From: an uncultured Verrucomicrobia subdivision 3 bacterium
Lineage (GTDB): Bacteria > Verrucomicrobiota > Verrucomicrobiia > Limisphaerales > UBA11358
DNA length: 22,455 nt
Assembly (NCBI GenBank): GCA_903861445.1
Contig: CAIOUK010000288.1
Location: forward strand, 1-22,455
Reading direction: 5' to 3'
Below are positions 6,694 through 15,172 of the stretch, piece by piece. Position numbers and translations under genes: made by a program. Within the stretch, counting starts at the first letter, position 1; each line of letters begins with the position of its first letter. The notes under the pieces are model-generated. The model was not told the origin of the DNA, did not search any database, and worked only from the letters and a program-made list of their open reading frames with translations.

Positions 6694-8460
6694 ATGTTGC
6701 CAGCACAATTTGATGTTTCGACCGCCAGTGCGGCCGAGCGCAAATTATTTGACTTGTTGAAAAACGATCCTGACACAAAGGACTGGATTGTTTTGCATTC
6801 GCTAGGACTGGCACGCCGAGGGAAAAAGCCCTATGGTGAAATTGATTTTGTCGTGTTGATTCCTGCCGAAGGAGTTTTTTGTCTGGAAGTCAAAGGCGGA
6901 CGGATTGCATGTCAAAATGGTGAGTGGGCAACGACAAATCGTTTCGATCAGACTGAAATACTTAATCGCAGCCCGTTTCTTCAAGCGCGCGAAGGAATGT
7001 TCGCGCTTCGAGACTCGGTTCTGAATCGCGCTCCCGCCGGTTTCCCGACAGGACTTATTTTTGGCTATGCAGTGGTGATGCCAGATGTGTCTTTTTCCGC
7101 CAAATCACCAGAGTGGGAATCGTGGCAGGTGATTGACCACGAAGTTTTGAAGAAATCCATTTCCAGTGCATTGCGCCTCGTCGCCGGAGAGCAACGCAAG
7201 CTCCACTCCAAACCCCTAGCAACAGAGCCTAACGCTTCCACACTTCGCGTCTTGCAACAGTTATTGAGGCCTGATTTTGAAATTGTTGTAACACGCGGCA
7301 CACAGATTGAAGAAACCGAATTGCAATTGCTTCATCTCACAGAAGAACAATTTGTCATACTGGATACGCTCGCAGACAACGAACGGTGTCTCGTTGAAGG
7401 CGCAGCGGGTACGGGAAAAACAATGCTCGCATTGGAATACGCCCGCCGTTCCGCTGCGGCTGGACGACGCACGCTCCTGATTTGTTTTAACCGTCTGCTC
7501 GGTGACTGGCTTGACCGCCAAGCCTATGAATCCGGTCGCGTGGAAACTCTCACTGCCGGCCGTTATTTCAAACTGTTGCGTGACGTCATTGTTCGTTCGT
7601 CGCTCGCGTCCGAATTCCAAGAACAGGAAAAGAACGGACAAACAGCGCAGCTTTACGAAAATACCTACACTGATTGTGGCAGACTGGCCGTCGAAGAACG
7701 TAACAAGCCATTTGACGTGATCGTGATGGACGAGGCGCAGGATTTATTGCGCCCAGGCGTGCTTGAAGTTTTGAATTTTTGGATAAAGGGTGGATTGGCC
7801 GCCGGGTGCTGGGCAATTTTTGGCGACTTTCAACGCCAGGCCATTTTTAGTTCGACGACGGGCGACGAACTCAAGGAGCTGATAAAAAATTCCGCACCGC
7901 AGTTTGCCAAGGGACGACTCATTCTGAATTGTCGTAACACTCGAAATATCGGTGAGGAAACAGCATTATTATCCGGATTCGCATCGCCGCCCTATCGCAT
8001 GGGGCAAATCGCAGGACTGCCCGTGGATTATCGTTACTATCAATCCCCAGAAAACCAGCGGGAAGCGTTGGCTGAAGTGTTAAAGCGTTTGCTCACGGAC
8101 GGCGTCAAGGCATCTGACATTGTGATCATCTCGCATTTGAAACTTTCAAACTCTAGTGTGGCGGGAACTGATGGCGGCGACTATTTTCGCATCATGGAAA
8201 TCGGCGAACTGATACCAGCGAGGACAAGAACGCCAATAATTCGCTTTGCAACCACGCAAGCTTTCAAGGGTATGGAAAGTCCCGTGGTTGTGCTTTGCGA
8301 TGTTGATCAAATTGCCGAAGGAGAACCCCAATCGCTTCTTTATGTGGCAATGTCGCGCGCCCGGTCACAGCTTACCGTGCTGGTTCATGAGCAGGCCAAA
8401 CCGTCCATCGTTGAGTGCGTGCGTCGCAAGTTACAGGAAGGGTGGAATAAAAAATCATGA
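6694..8460 (+). CDS. NERD-domain nuclease fused to SF1 (UvrD-like) helicase
   Basis: 588 residues from ATG 6694; in-frame GTG 6685 and TTG 6676 are alternative starts and no clear SD decides. Residues 1 to about 150 are a nuclease-related (NERD) domain with the acidic pattern E49-x-D51 in GEIDFVVL and E65-x-K67 in LEVKGG, the PD-(D/E)xK-type core. Residues from about 215 form a superfamily 1 helicase: Walker A GAAGTGKT (236-243), Walker B VIVMDEAQDL (DEAQ at 346-349), an arginine-containing ILNCRNTRNI block, TTQAFKGMESPVVVL and the terminal YVAMSRARSQLTVLVH. All key residues are intact, so both ATPase and nuclease activity are plausible. The stop overlaps the start of drmA (ATGA), so the two are translationally coupled. 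In standard DISARM the nuclease is the PLD protein DrmC; none is encoded here and this protein may replace it (inference). Confidence 0.9.
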   Translation: MLPAQFDVSTASAAERKLFDLLKNDPDTKDWIVLHSLGLARRGKKPYGEIDFVVLIPAEGVFCLEVKGGRIACQNGEWATTNRFDQTEILNRSPFLQAREGMFALRDSVLNRAPAGFPTGLIFGYAVVMPDVSFSAKSPEWESWQVIDHEVLKKSISSALRLVAGEQRKLHSKPLATEPNASTLRVLQQLLRPDFEIVVTRGTQIEETELQLLHLTEEQFVILDTLADNERCLVEGAAGTGKTMLALEYARRSAAAGRRTLLICFNRLLGDWLDRQAYESGRVETLTAGRYFKLLRDVIVRSSLASEFQEQEKNGQTAQLYENTYTDCGRLAVEERNKPFDVIVMDEAQDLLRPGVLEVLNFWIKGGLAAGCWAIFGDFQRQAIFSSTTGDELKELIKNSAPQFAKGRLILNCRNTRNIGEETALLSGFASPPYRMGQIAGLPVDYRYYQSPENQREALAEVLKRLLTDGVKASDIVIISHLKLSNSSVAGTDGGDYFRIMEIGELIPARTRTPIIRFATTQAFKGMESPVVVLCDVDQIAEGEPQSLLYVAMSRARSQLTVLVHEQAKPSIVECVRRKLQEGWNKKS

Positions 8461-11400
8461 GTAACAATGCCCAGGTTCGTTCCGACATTGCAGGATTTCT
8501 CCGCCGCGAGTTGATCGGGCCAGACCCTCGCCCGGAACACGCGCAGCTGAACGGCGGCGAGGAAATTCTGCGGCCTCAAGACCCTCCGCGGCTTCGATAC
8601 AGCGCAGGCGTCTTGTTTCCCGGCACTGCCCGTGTTGAATTGCAAGATAACGCCAGTCCTGATGAGGTTGAATCAGCCACCAGCGGACCGCCTGAAGGGC
8701 CGGACGAAGAAGAATCTAATGACACGTCATCAAGCGGGGTGTCGGCTGATGCCGACAGCACGACTGAACACGAAGTCAATCGAGCTAATGAATTCTTGCC
8801 GAGCGCAATGGGTTTGACTGCTTTGGTGCGACTGCCGAAGCGATTAAAAGTGACCGTGCGTGCCGGCCGTTATGAGCGCAAGGCGCAAACTGAACTTGGA
8901 AAACCCGACAAGGAAGGAAATTGGCAGCCTCATCATTGGCGGAAGGCGGTCACACCAGAGGCTGTGGAAATTGATTGCACAATTTTGACGCCGAACAAAC
9001 CGCTGACAAAAGAATTCCCGCTGGAAATTGGCAGTCCCGATTTGAAGCTGTCGGTTCACATTTATAGCCGGCCATACGCTCATGCCGAAGACGCTGCGAA
9101 AGATCGCATCGTCACATTTACGCTGATCAACCGGACGCAAATGTCCGGCAACAGCCCGAAAGACAGCGAGTGTTTTTTTCAATGTGAATTTAGCGTCGAA
9201 GATGCGGATGGTGGTTCATGTTTTCTCGAATATCCTGAACGGGAAGGCTTGGAAGACGACCTAGAAGACCAGTCGCTTCGGCTGCTTTACCGGCATCGCA
9301 AGACGTTTGCCGTCGGACATGGTTGCGCGGCGCAGTGGCCGGAAATTGAAGCGCCAACGGTTAACCAAATCACAACTGACGCTCTACCCACCTACGAAAT
9401 CAAACCCATCCTGCCGCGCGAAATTGCCGGTCTGGAACTTTCGATGACCCAGCTTTCAGACAAGGATGATCCGGTTGTCGCTCAAATCTGCGGCCAGCTT
9501 GCCGAAGAATACAAAAAATGGATTGAGCAACAGAATGCCATCGTGCAGGCGGCAGATTTCCCGGCGGAGTATCGGCCAGCCGCTCTCAAACATCTTGAAG
9601 TTTGCCGCCAATGTCATCAGCGGATTGTTGATGGCATTGAGCTGTTGGAAACAGACGTGGACACACGCCTAGCTTTTGCCTGGATGAACAAATCCATGCT
9701 GGAACAACAGCTTCATTACAATTTAACAACTGATTACCGACGCGAGTGGGAAGCCTGCGCGGGGTTGCTTCAATTAAAAGAACCCTTGTCAGAAGCTGTC
9801 GCTCGACAAACAAATGATCCTCGCACTACGCGGTTGGGTCGGTGGCGGCCATTCCAACTTGCATTCATTCTGATGAACCTGCGCTCAATCGCGCAGCGTG
9901 AAAGTCCAGAACGAGACATTGTTGACCTGATTTGGTTTCCCACTGGTGGTGGTAAAACCGAGGCGTATCTTGGTCTGACTGCATTTACGATTTTCCGCCG
10001 CCGGTTGCTCAATGTCCACGATTCAGGAACAACCGTGCTCATGCGTTACACGCTGCGTTTGCTGACAACTCAACAGTTTCAGCGCGCCGCCTCATTGATC
10101 TGTGCTTGCGAATTAATCCGGCGAAACAATGAAGCCCGCCTTGGAAAAATACGCATTTCGATTGGCCTATGGGTTGGGCAAAGCGTAACTCCAAACAAGA
10201 ATGTTGAAGCGGTGTCGGCATGGAAAACACTTCTCAAGAACGGAAAACCAAATCCATTTATTATTCTAACTTGCCCGTGGTGCGGCGTTGAAATGGGCGC
10301 GGTCGAGCTTGGCAATTCTTATTGCGGTAAGGGCTATCGCAAAGACGGAAACCAAGTCGTGTTTCGGTGCGAAGACCCGCAATGTGACTTTCGTGATTCA
10401 CACGGTCTTCCGTTGCTGGTTGTGGACGAGGCGATTTATGAAGAACGTCCAACATTGCTCATCGGCACGGTTGATAAATTTGCAATGCTGCCGTGGAATC
10501 CCGACGCGCGTCGATTGTTTGGCCTCGATAAGTTGATGCCAGTCTCGCCTCCTGACCTCATCATCCAGGACGAACTTCATCTAATTTCTGGTGCGCTTGG
10601 TTCAATGGTTGGAATGTATGAGGGGGCCATTGACGCGCTTTGCCGGCACGATCATAACGGTAAGCGGCTGCCTGCCAAAATTGTTGCGTCCACTGCGACA
10701 ATTTGCCGCGCTCCGCAGCAAGTTCACTCACTTTACGCACGCGATGTGTTTCTGTTTCCGCCGCAGGGATTGCGGGCGGGTGATTCATTCTTTGCCGAGG
10801 AAGTCAAAGAACGTGAAGGCAGACTTTATGTAGGCGTTTTTGGTTCAGCCCTTTCATCTCATGTGACCGCACAAGTTCGTGTGATTTCGGCTTTGCTTCA
10901 AGCTGTCAGATGCGTGCCCGCGCCGTCGCCTGAAGCTCTCAATCCATATTGGACGCTAATGGCCTACTTCAACAGTCTGCGCGAACTTGGCCATGCTGCG
11001 ACACTTATTCGTGCGGACATCCGCGAACATCTTAATGCTGTTTGGGACAGACTGAACATTCGCAAACCTGCCAAGGACTCGAACAACCCGGACTTGCGGC
11101 GATTCATCAATCGGGATTTGGAACTGACAAGCCGTATTCAAAGCAGCGAAATCACAAACGTGCTGCAACAACTTTTCAATCCTTATCCGGGAACGAATGA
11201 GCAACGCCCGGTTGATGTCTGTCTTGCGACGAACATGATTCAAGTCGGCCTTGATGTGCCGCGTCTCGGTTTGATGACAGTGGTTGGTCAGCCAAAAACC
11301 ACGTCGGAATATATTCAAGCCACGAGCCGTGTCGGTCGTGACGCGAAAGGACCGGGCTTGGTTGTGACCGTGTTCAACCCTAGCAAGCCGCGTGACCGCT

Positions 11401-11873
11401 CACATTTTGAACATTTCCGTTCCTATCACCAGAGTATCTACCGTTGGGTCGAGCCGACGAGCGTGACGCCATTCGCCGTGCCGGTGCGTGAACGCGCGTT
11501 GCACGCGCAGCTTGTCACACTGGCACGTTATTGGGGCGATAAAACATTGCGAGAGAATCCAAGCCAGCCTCCAGACGATTTACTTTTCGCACGAATTCGC
11601 GACATTTTAATTCAACGTATCGAGAAGGTGGACGAAGGTGAAAGCGCCGCCGCTGATTTGATGCTCACAGAACTAATTGAACGCTGGCGTCGGATTCAAC
11701 CGCCGATTTATGGTCACTTTGGTTCGCCACCTCAACAAACACCTTTGATGTATCCAAGCGGCACTGAACCACGAGCAATTTGGGGAAATCGCTCTAAAGC
11801 TACACCATCTTCGATGCGAAACGTGGATTCCGGCTGCGATGCCGAGGTCATATCCCAATTTCAACAACCCTGA
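8457..11873 (+). CDS. drmA: DrmA: DISARM SF2 helicase-like protein
   Basis: 1138 residues. A long N-terminal region (1-480) with an acidic Ser/Glu/Asp-rich linker near 75-105 precedes the motor. Motor motifs: Walker A FPTGGGKTEAYLGL (about 495-503), the DEAH-like box IIQDELHLI (DELH near 705), VASTATICRAP, and the second RecA lobe with LATNMIQVGLDVPRLGLM and motif VI QATSRVGRD (near 953). A zinc-ribbon-like insert lies between the first motifs at about 606-645 (CPWC ... YCGKGY ... CEDPQCDF). DrmA forms a complex with DrmB in characterised DISARM systems, where it engages DNA with free 5' ends and restricts incoming phage DNA. The gene overlaps the preceding NERD-helicase stop by four bases and is followed after three bases by drmB, the expected order. 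The helicase call is certain; DrmA is very likely because of the DUF1998 partner. Confidence 0.9.
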   Translation: MSNNAQVRSDIAGFLRRELIGPDPRPEHAQLNGGEEILRPQDPPRLRYSAGVLFPGTARVELQDNASPDEVESATSGPPEGPDEEESNDTSSSGVSADADSTTEHEVNRANEFLPSAMGLTALVRLPKRLKVTVRAGRYERKAQTELGKPDKEGNWQPHHWRKAVTPEAVEIDCTILTPNKPLTKEFPLEIGSPDLKLSVHIYSRPYAHAEDAAKDRIVTFTLINRTQMSGNSPKDSECFFQCEFSVEDADGGSCFLEYPEREGLEDDLEDQSLRLLYRHRKTFAVGHGCAAQWPEIEAPTVNQITTDALPTYEIKPILPREIAGLELSMTQLSDKDDPVVAQICGQLAEEYKKWIEQQNAIVQAADFPAEYRPAALKHLEVCRQCHQRIVDGIELLETDVDTRLAFAWMNKSMLEQQLHYNLTTDYRREWEACAGLLQLKEPLSEAVARQTNDPRTTRLGRWRPFQLAFILMNLRSIAQRESPERDIVDLIWFPTGGGKTEAYLGLTAFTIFRRRLLNVHDSGTTVLMRYTLRLLTTQQFQRAASLICACELIRRNNEARLGKIRISIGLWVGQSVTPNKNVEAVSAWKTLLKNGKPNPFIILTCPWCGVEMGAVELGNSYCGKGYRKDGNQVVFRCEDPQCDFRDSHGLPLLVVDEAIYEERPTLLIGTVDKFAMLPWNPDARRLFGLDKLMPVSPPDLIIQDELHLISGALGSMVGMYEGAIDALCRHDHNGKRLPAKIVASTATICRAPQQVHSLYARDVFLFPPQGLRAGDSFFAEEVKEREGRLYVGVFGSALSSHVTAQVRVISALLQAVRCVPAPSPEALNPYWTLMAYFNSLRELGHAATLIRADIREHLNAVWDRLNIRKPAKDSNNPDLRRFINRDLELTSRIQSSEITNVLQQLFNPYPGTNEQRPVDVCLATNMIQVGLDVPRLGLMTVVGQPKTTSEYIQATSRVGRDAKGPGLVVTVFNPSKPRDRSHFEHFRSYHQSIYRWVEPTSVTPFAVPVRERALHAQLVTLARYWGDKTLRENPSQPPDDLLFARIRDILIQRIEKVDEGESAAADLMLTELIERWRRIQPPIYGHFGSPPQQTPLMYPSGTEPRAIWGNRSKATPSSMRNVDSGCDAEVISQFQQP

Positions 11874-11876
11874 ATC

Positions 11877-13766
11877 ATGCCCGCTTTCAAACCAGTCCGC
11901 CGCAGTCAGCTCATTTCTCCGTTTGGCATCGGAGCGATGGTGGATTTTCCGAAAGATGAATCACTCATGCCCGCTGGTCTGGATGCTTGGCCACGCGCGA
12001 AGGAAAAATGCCCGCCCGATTCAGGCTGGCTCATTCGTGAAGAACGGCTTGAAGCGCGTTTGAGTAGACCGGGACAGCTTATTACTCACTTTCGGATGCC
12101 GCCCGACCACCGCGAGCCCGATGGCGGCGCGCAATTTGCAAATCAAAATGTCCCGTTCGTGCGCTTCCCGCGCTGGCACTATTGTCACCATTGCGGTGGA
12201 ATGGAATTTCTCACGCCATTTTCATCTACACGTCAGCAATGTAGTGGGCGACCATATGAGCAGCAAAGCTGCGCCAACAGACCACCAAACCGAAAACCTT
12301 TTTTGATTCCTGTCCGCTTTATTGCCGTCTGTGATTTGGGTCACGTCCAAGATTTTCCTTTCATGGAGTGGGTGCATCGCGACGCGCCAGCCAGCGCGGA
12401 TTGTCAGCTTCGTTTGCGCGCTGGCCGTTCATCGGCAGGCCTGTCAGGCATCACAATTGAATGTTCCTGCAAACAGAAACGCAGTCTTGGAGATGTGTTT
12501 CGATTTGATGAAAAAACAGGTGGTCCGCTCTCGACGCAAATCAACTCGCTCTGCAAGGGGCTACGTCCATGGCTCGGCGACATGGATACTGGCGTCGCAC
12601 CTTGCGGCCATCACCTTCGCGTTCTTCAACGTGGTGCAAGCAACGTCTATTTTTCGCACGTTGTCAGTTCAATTTACCTGCCCCTGTGGGCGGAGGAAAT
12701 CGGTGGAGACATAACTGCCGTGTTAGAGCAGCCACATTTCTGGGATCTTTTTCAACAGAGGACTGAGGGCGGGAAAATTGATCCAATTGTTTGTCAGACC
12801 GTTGCAAGTATAACAGGCGTGGATTCTGCAAAACTGGCAATTGCCGCTGAACGCAAACTACAAGGTGGTGTAGTCGCCCGCGCTTCTGGCGCGACCGGTG
12901 ATGAGGAAGATTTTCGCCGTTCAGAATATCAGGCCATCTGCGACGGGAAGGTTGGCCCTCAAAGCGAACTTTACGTTGAATGTGCGAAACTCACGGACTA
13001 CGAGCCGGACGTCGCAAAATTTTTCTCACGCATCCGACTTGTCCATAAACTCCGAGAAACCCGCGCACTTGCTGGCTTCACCAGAATTTTGCCGCCTGAC
13101 GGCAATCTTGCTAGCGACCGTCTCCAAGGACTCAAACTTGACCAGCAAATTGATTGGCTGCCGGCCATCAAAGTTTATGGCGAGGGAATCTTTTTAGAAA
13201 TCAATCCTGACGAAATCACAAAATGGGCGGCGACCGTGCCTGGTTTACGTCCGGAATTTGTCCGGCTGGTTGCCCATTACAATGCAGCCCGCACCGCACG
13301 CCTTCAACCGAATCGCAACATTACCGCAAAGTTCATGTTGCTTCACACGCTTGCTCATGTGCTCATCAATCAATTGAGCTTTGATTGCGGCTATGGCAGC
13401 GCGTCGCTCCGCGAGCGTCTTTATTGCGACTTCACTGATCCTTCACGACCGATGCACGGATTTCTGATTTACACAGCGTCCGGTGATTCTGAAGGCACAA
13501 TGGGCGGACTGGTGCGACAGGGAAAGCCGGGGCGACTTGAAACTACGCTCCGCCGGGCGCTCAAACACGCAGCGTGGTGTTCTTCCGACCCCGTGTGCAT
13601 TGAAAGCAAAGGCCAGGGTTCTGATAACTCCAATCTCGCCGCCTGTCACGGTTGTTGTCTTTTGCCTGAAACATCATGCGAAGAAGGCAACCGACTTCTG
13701 GATCGCTCATTATTAATTGGCACACCCACCAGCCCAGCTTTGGGATTTTTCAGCGAATTACTCTAA
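11877..13766 (+). CDS. drmB: DrmB: DUF1998 protein of DISARM
   Basis: 629 residues. The N terminus opens with RRSQLISPFGIGAMVDFP, typical of DrmB. Several Cys clusters suggest zinc binding: YCHHCGG near residue 105 with CSGRPYEQQSC after it, ECSCKQKRS near 200, and a C-terminal CHGCCLLPETSCEEGNRLLD near 588-607. The DUF1998 hallmark LHTLAHVLINQLSFDCGYGS lies near 490. The block CGHHLRVLQRGASNVYFSHV is also characteristic. DrmB is the partner of DrmA and contributes DNA binding and regulation of the complex; it acts in the cytoplasm. The start ATG lies three bases after the drmA stop and the next gene (vsr) starts five bases after its own stop, so it is co-translated with its neighbours. No frameshift or missing motif was seen. 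Confidence 0.92.
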   Translation: MPAFKPVRRSQLISPFGIGAMVDFPKDESLMPAGLDAWPRAKEKCPPDSGWLIREERLEARLSRPGQLITHFRMPPDHREPDGGAQFANQNVPFVRFPRWHYCHHCGGMEFLTPFSSTRQQCSGRPYEQQSCANRPPNRKPFLIPVRFIAVCDLGHVQDFPFMEWVHRDAPASADCQLRLRAGRSSAGLSGITIECSCKQKRSLGDVFRFDEKTGGPLSTQINSLCKGLRPWLGDMDTGVAPCGHHLRVLQRGASNVYFSHVVSSIYLPLWAEEIGGDITAVLEQPHFWDLFQQRTEGGKIDPIVCQTVASITGVDSAKLAIAAERKLQGGVVARASGATGDEEDFRRSEYQAICDGKVGPQSELYVECAKLTDYEPDVAKFFSRIRLVHKLRETRALAGFTRILPPDGNLASDRLQGLKLDQQIDWLPAIKVYGEGIFLEINPDEITKWAATVPGLRPEFVRLVAHYNAARTARLQPNRNITAKFMLLHTLAHVLINQLSFDCGYGSASLRERLYCDFTDPSRPMHGFLIYTASGDSEGTMGGLVRQGKPGRLETTLRRALKHAAWCSSDPVCIESKGQGSDNSNLAACHGCCLLPETSCEEGNRLLDRSLLIGTPTSPALGFFSELL

Positions 13767-13771
13767 GGCCG

Positions 13772-14188
13772 ATGGTCGACATTTTCACCAAAGCTAAGCG
13801 TTCTGAAGTCATGTCAAGAATTCGGGGACATGGCAACAAAGATACGGAACTCGCATTTATAAAGCTATTGCGATACCACCACATTTTTGGCTGGCGGCGA
13901 AATCAAATATTCTTTGGCAAACCAGATTTCATTTTTCCAAGTTACAATGTCGCAGTTTTTATAGATGGATGTTTTTGGCACGGTTGTCCAAAACACTCTA
14001 CTCAACCCAAATCCAATCGGTTATTCTGGGAGCGGAAACTTTCCAACAACAGGAATCGCGACAAGCTCGTAAATCGTGAGCTGAGAAAGCGTGGCTGGCG
14101 CGTAATCCGAATCTGGGAACATGACTTAAAAAAGCGCAGCTTGGTGTGCATACGAAAGATCCAAGCTGCATTGACCCGTGATGGCTAA
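13772..14188 (+). CDS. vsr: Very short patch repair (Vsr) endonuclease
   Basis: 138 residues from the ATG at 13772; an upstream in-frame ATG at 13676 would overlap drmB by about 90 bases and add residues foreign to the family. The start MVDIFTKAKRSEVMSRIR is the usual Vsr N terminus. Catalytic and zinc residues are visible: Asp52 in GKPDFIF, the block DGCFWHGCPKH (65-75, His70), and the C-terminal RGWRVIRIWEHDL. Vsr nicks beside T:G mismatches made when 5-methylcytosine deaminates, preventing C-to-T mutation at methylated sites. It commonly accompanies m5C methyltransferases; here it closes an operon that opens with one. Transcription probably ends in the hairpin just after the stop. Function in repair for this system's own methylation is inference from context. 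Confidence 0.95.
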   Translation: MVDIFTKAKRSEVMSRIRGHGNKDTELAFIKLLRYHHIFGWRRNQIFFGKPDFIFPSYNVAVFIDGCFWHGCPKHSTQPKSNRLFWERKLSNNRNRDKLVNRELRKRGWRVIRIWEHDLKKRSLVCIRKIQAALTRDG

Positions 14189-14189
14189 A

Positions 14190-14219
14190 AAAATGAACCT
14201 GCGCACGCCGGTTCATTTT
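14190..14219. terminator. Bidirectional intrinsic terminator between convergent gene sets
   Basis: A perfect 10-bp inverted repeat, AAAATGAACC (14190-14199) and GGTTCATTTT (14210-14219), with a 10-base GC-rich loop. On the plus strand it ends in TTTT directly after vsr; on the minus strand it is followed by a run of seven T just after the stop of the gene at 14228-14578. It therefore can terminate both converging transcripts and marks the boundary between the defence operon and the minus-strand cluster. Confidence 0.75.
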
Positions 14220-14227
14220 GTGATTTA

Positions 14228-14578
14228 TTACAGGCTGGCGATTTCTTTGCGCCTTGCTGTTTCTTCCTCGGTATGGTTAGTCATTCTGTCGTAAAGCCCG
14301 GCCCACTGTGCATCGCTTGCATACAGCTCTTCATCTTCTAAATCTTCCGCCTCAGCACGTCTCCAGGCTTCAGCTGCAAAGACTTTGAGAACACGAGGCC
14401 AACCGCTGTCAGGATCATCAAATCCATCTGGGTGAAGCCCTGGAAAAAGATAGGCAATCGAAATCCAAGCGTTGATAAAGTCCTGCCTAGACAATTCTTC
14501 TGCTGGGCTTTGAAACCCAATGCGTAGCTTCTCTCCAGCTTCGCGCAATGAGGTGGGAATAAAAAAGACCGCATTCAT
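14228..14578 (-). CDS. Small protein homologous to the C-terminal domain of the methyltransferase
   Basis: 116 residues, soluble, acidic. It carries LFPGLHPDG, then DSGWPRVLKVFAAEAWRR and AEAEDLEDEELYASDAQWAG. The methyltransferase at 2397-4040 has the same order in residues 385-547 (YPGLHPDG, ESGWPVALAPVAKEAWRR and EAEELKDEEFYCSEAVVAG); across the AWRR...AGM/L block 16 of 25 positions are identical. Function is unknown; the domain is not one I can name. The start codon overlaps the stop of the upstream gene (ATGA), so it is translationally coupled to the 173-residue protein at 14575-15096. It is the last gene of the minus-strand cluster. Confidence 0.8.
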   Translation of the reverse strand: MNAVFFIPTSLREAGEKLRIGFQSPAEELSRQDFINAWISIAYLFPGLHPDGFDDPDSGWPRVLKVFAAEAWRRAEAEDLEDEELYASDAQWAGLYDRMTNHTEEETARRKEIASL

Positions 14579-15096
14579 AGCGAGTATTCATCCTTCTCCG
14601 ATTCCAAGTAGCCAGCATCCTTGAATTGCTTGACGATTTTCCGGTAACGAGGATCAGGGCTGTCCAAGAAACTGCGATAATGCCAACGGTCGCCAATTCC
14701 AGTTTCCACTACATCTTTGCCGTTCAAGTCTTTTAATGTCGCTGGGTAGCGTAGAAAGCCAAAGACGATTTCATGACCTTTTTCATTCGTTACGACTAGC
14801 AGAACGCCGTGTAAAGGGATGACGCAGCAGAAACCCGTGGCTGGATCGTGACTCCAAATCTGCCCTTCCTTGAGCAGCACCACACCCTTGAGTTTTTCGC
14901 TTTCAAACTTGTGACCGGTAGTGAACTGACGGGCAAATTCCCCGCGTTCCTTGGTATCAAACGGCGCATTCAATACTAGCGTAGGTTTGAATCCCATTTC
15001 CAACGCATCCTTTTCCACAGCTCGCAAAAACTTCTCCAACTCCTGCGCTGTTTTGGTGGCGGGAGCGGTGAAGCTGTAAAAATAACTGAGTCCCAT
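14575..15096 (-). CDS. Uncharacterised protein, paralogue of 16231-17010
   Basis: 173 residues, no signal peptide. It begins MGLSYFYSFTAPATKTAQEL and has a central FGFLRYPATLKDLNGK followed by a Trp/His-containing DRWHYRSFLDSPDPR. The 259-residue protein at 16231-17010 shows the same plan (MGLTIHYKLRAKGTEAKA, FGFCLFPATIEHRGK, GWRWSSFCKTQYASDP), so the two are paralogues. Function unknown. The SD is strong: AAAGGAG eight bases before the ATG at 15096. Its stop overlaps the start of the next gene, coupling it to the methyltransferase-tail homologue. Confidence 0.75.
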   Translation of the reverse strand: MGLSYFYSFTAPATKTAQELEKFLRAVEKDALEMGFKPTLVLNAPFDTKERGEFARQFTTGHKFESEKLKGVVLLKEGQIWSHDPATGFCCVIPLHGVLLVVTNEKGHEIVFGFLRYPATLKDLNGKDVVETGIGDRWHYRSFLDSPDPRYRKIVKQFKDAGYLESEKDEYSL

Positions 15097-15118
15097 ATAA
15101 ATCTCCTTTCATTGTGTA

Positions 15119-15165
15119 CCGTTCGTTCTCAGGCTTTCAAATAAAATCTGCCCAAGAACGAACGG
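15119..15165 (-). promoter_or_regulatory. Intergenic hairpin ahead of the gene at 14575-15096
   Basis: Perfect 11-bp inverted repeat: CCGTTCGTTCT at 15119-15129 and AGAACGAACGG at 15155-15165, loop of 25 bases. On the minus strand it lies after the DUF932 stop and is followed directly by the SD of the next gene. There is no T-run, so it is more likely an mRNA-stabilising or processing element, or a protein-binding site, than a terminator. Confidence 0.5.
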
Positions 15166-15172
15166 CGATTGT

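Noticed and set aside
8119..8175. Possible PLD (HxK) motif in SHLKLSNSS of the NERD-helicase
   Set aside because: The spacing to the next Asp does not fit HxK(x)4D, and the segment lies within the helicase C-terminal lobe; not evidence for DrmC activity.
12322..12714. 130-residue plus-strand frame inside drmB in another register
   Set aside because: It overlaps intact DUF1998-protein sequence, is rich in unlikely residues and lacks a start signal.
13676..13771. Upstream start of vsr overlapping drmB
   Set aside because: The extra 32 residues do not resemble Vsr, while ATG 13772 gives the standard N terminus just after the drmB stop.
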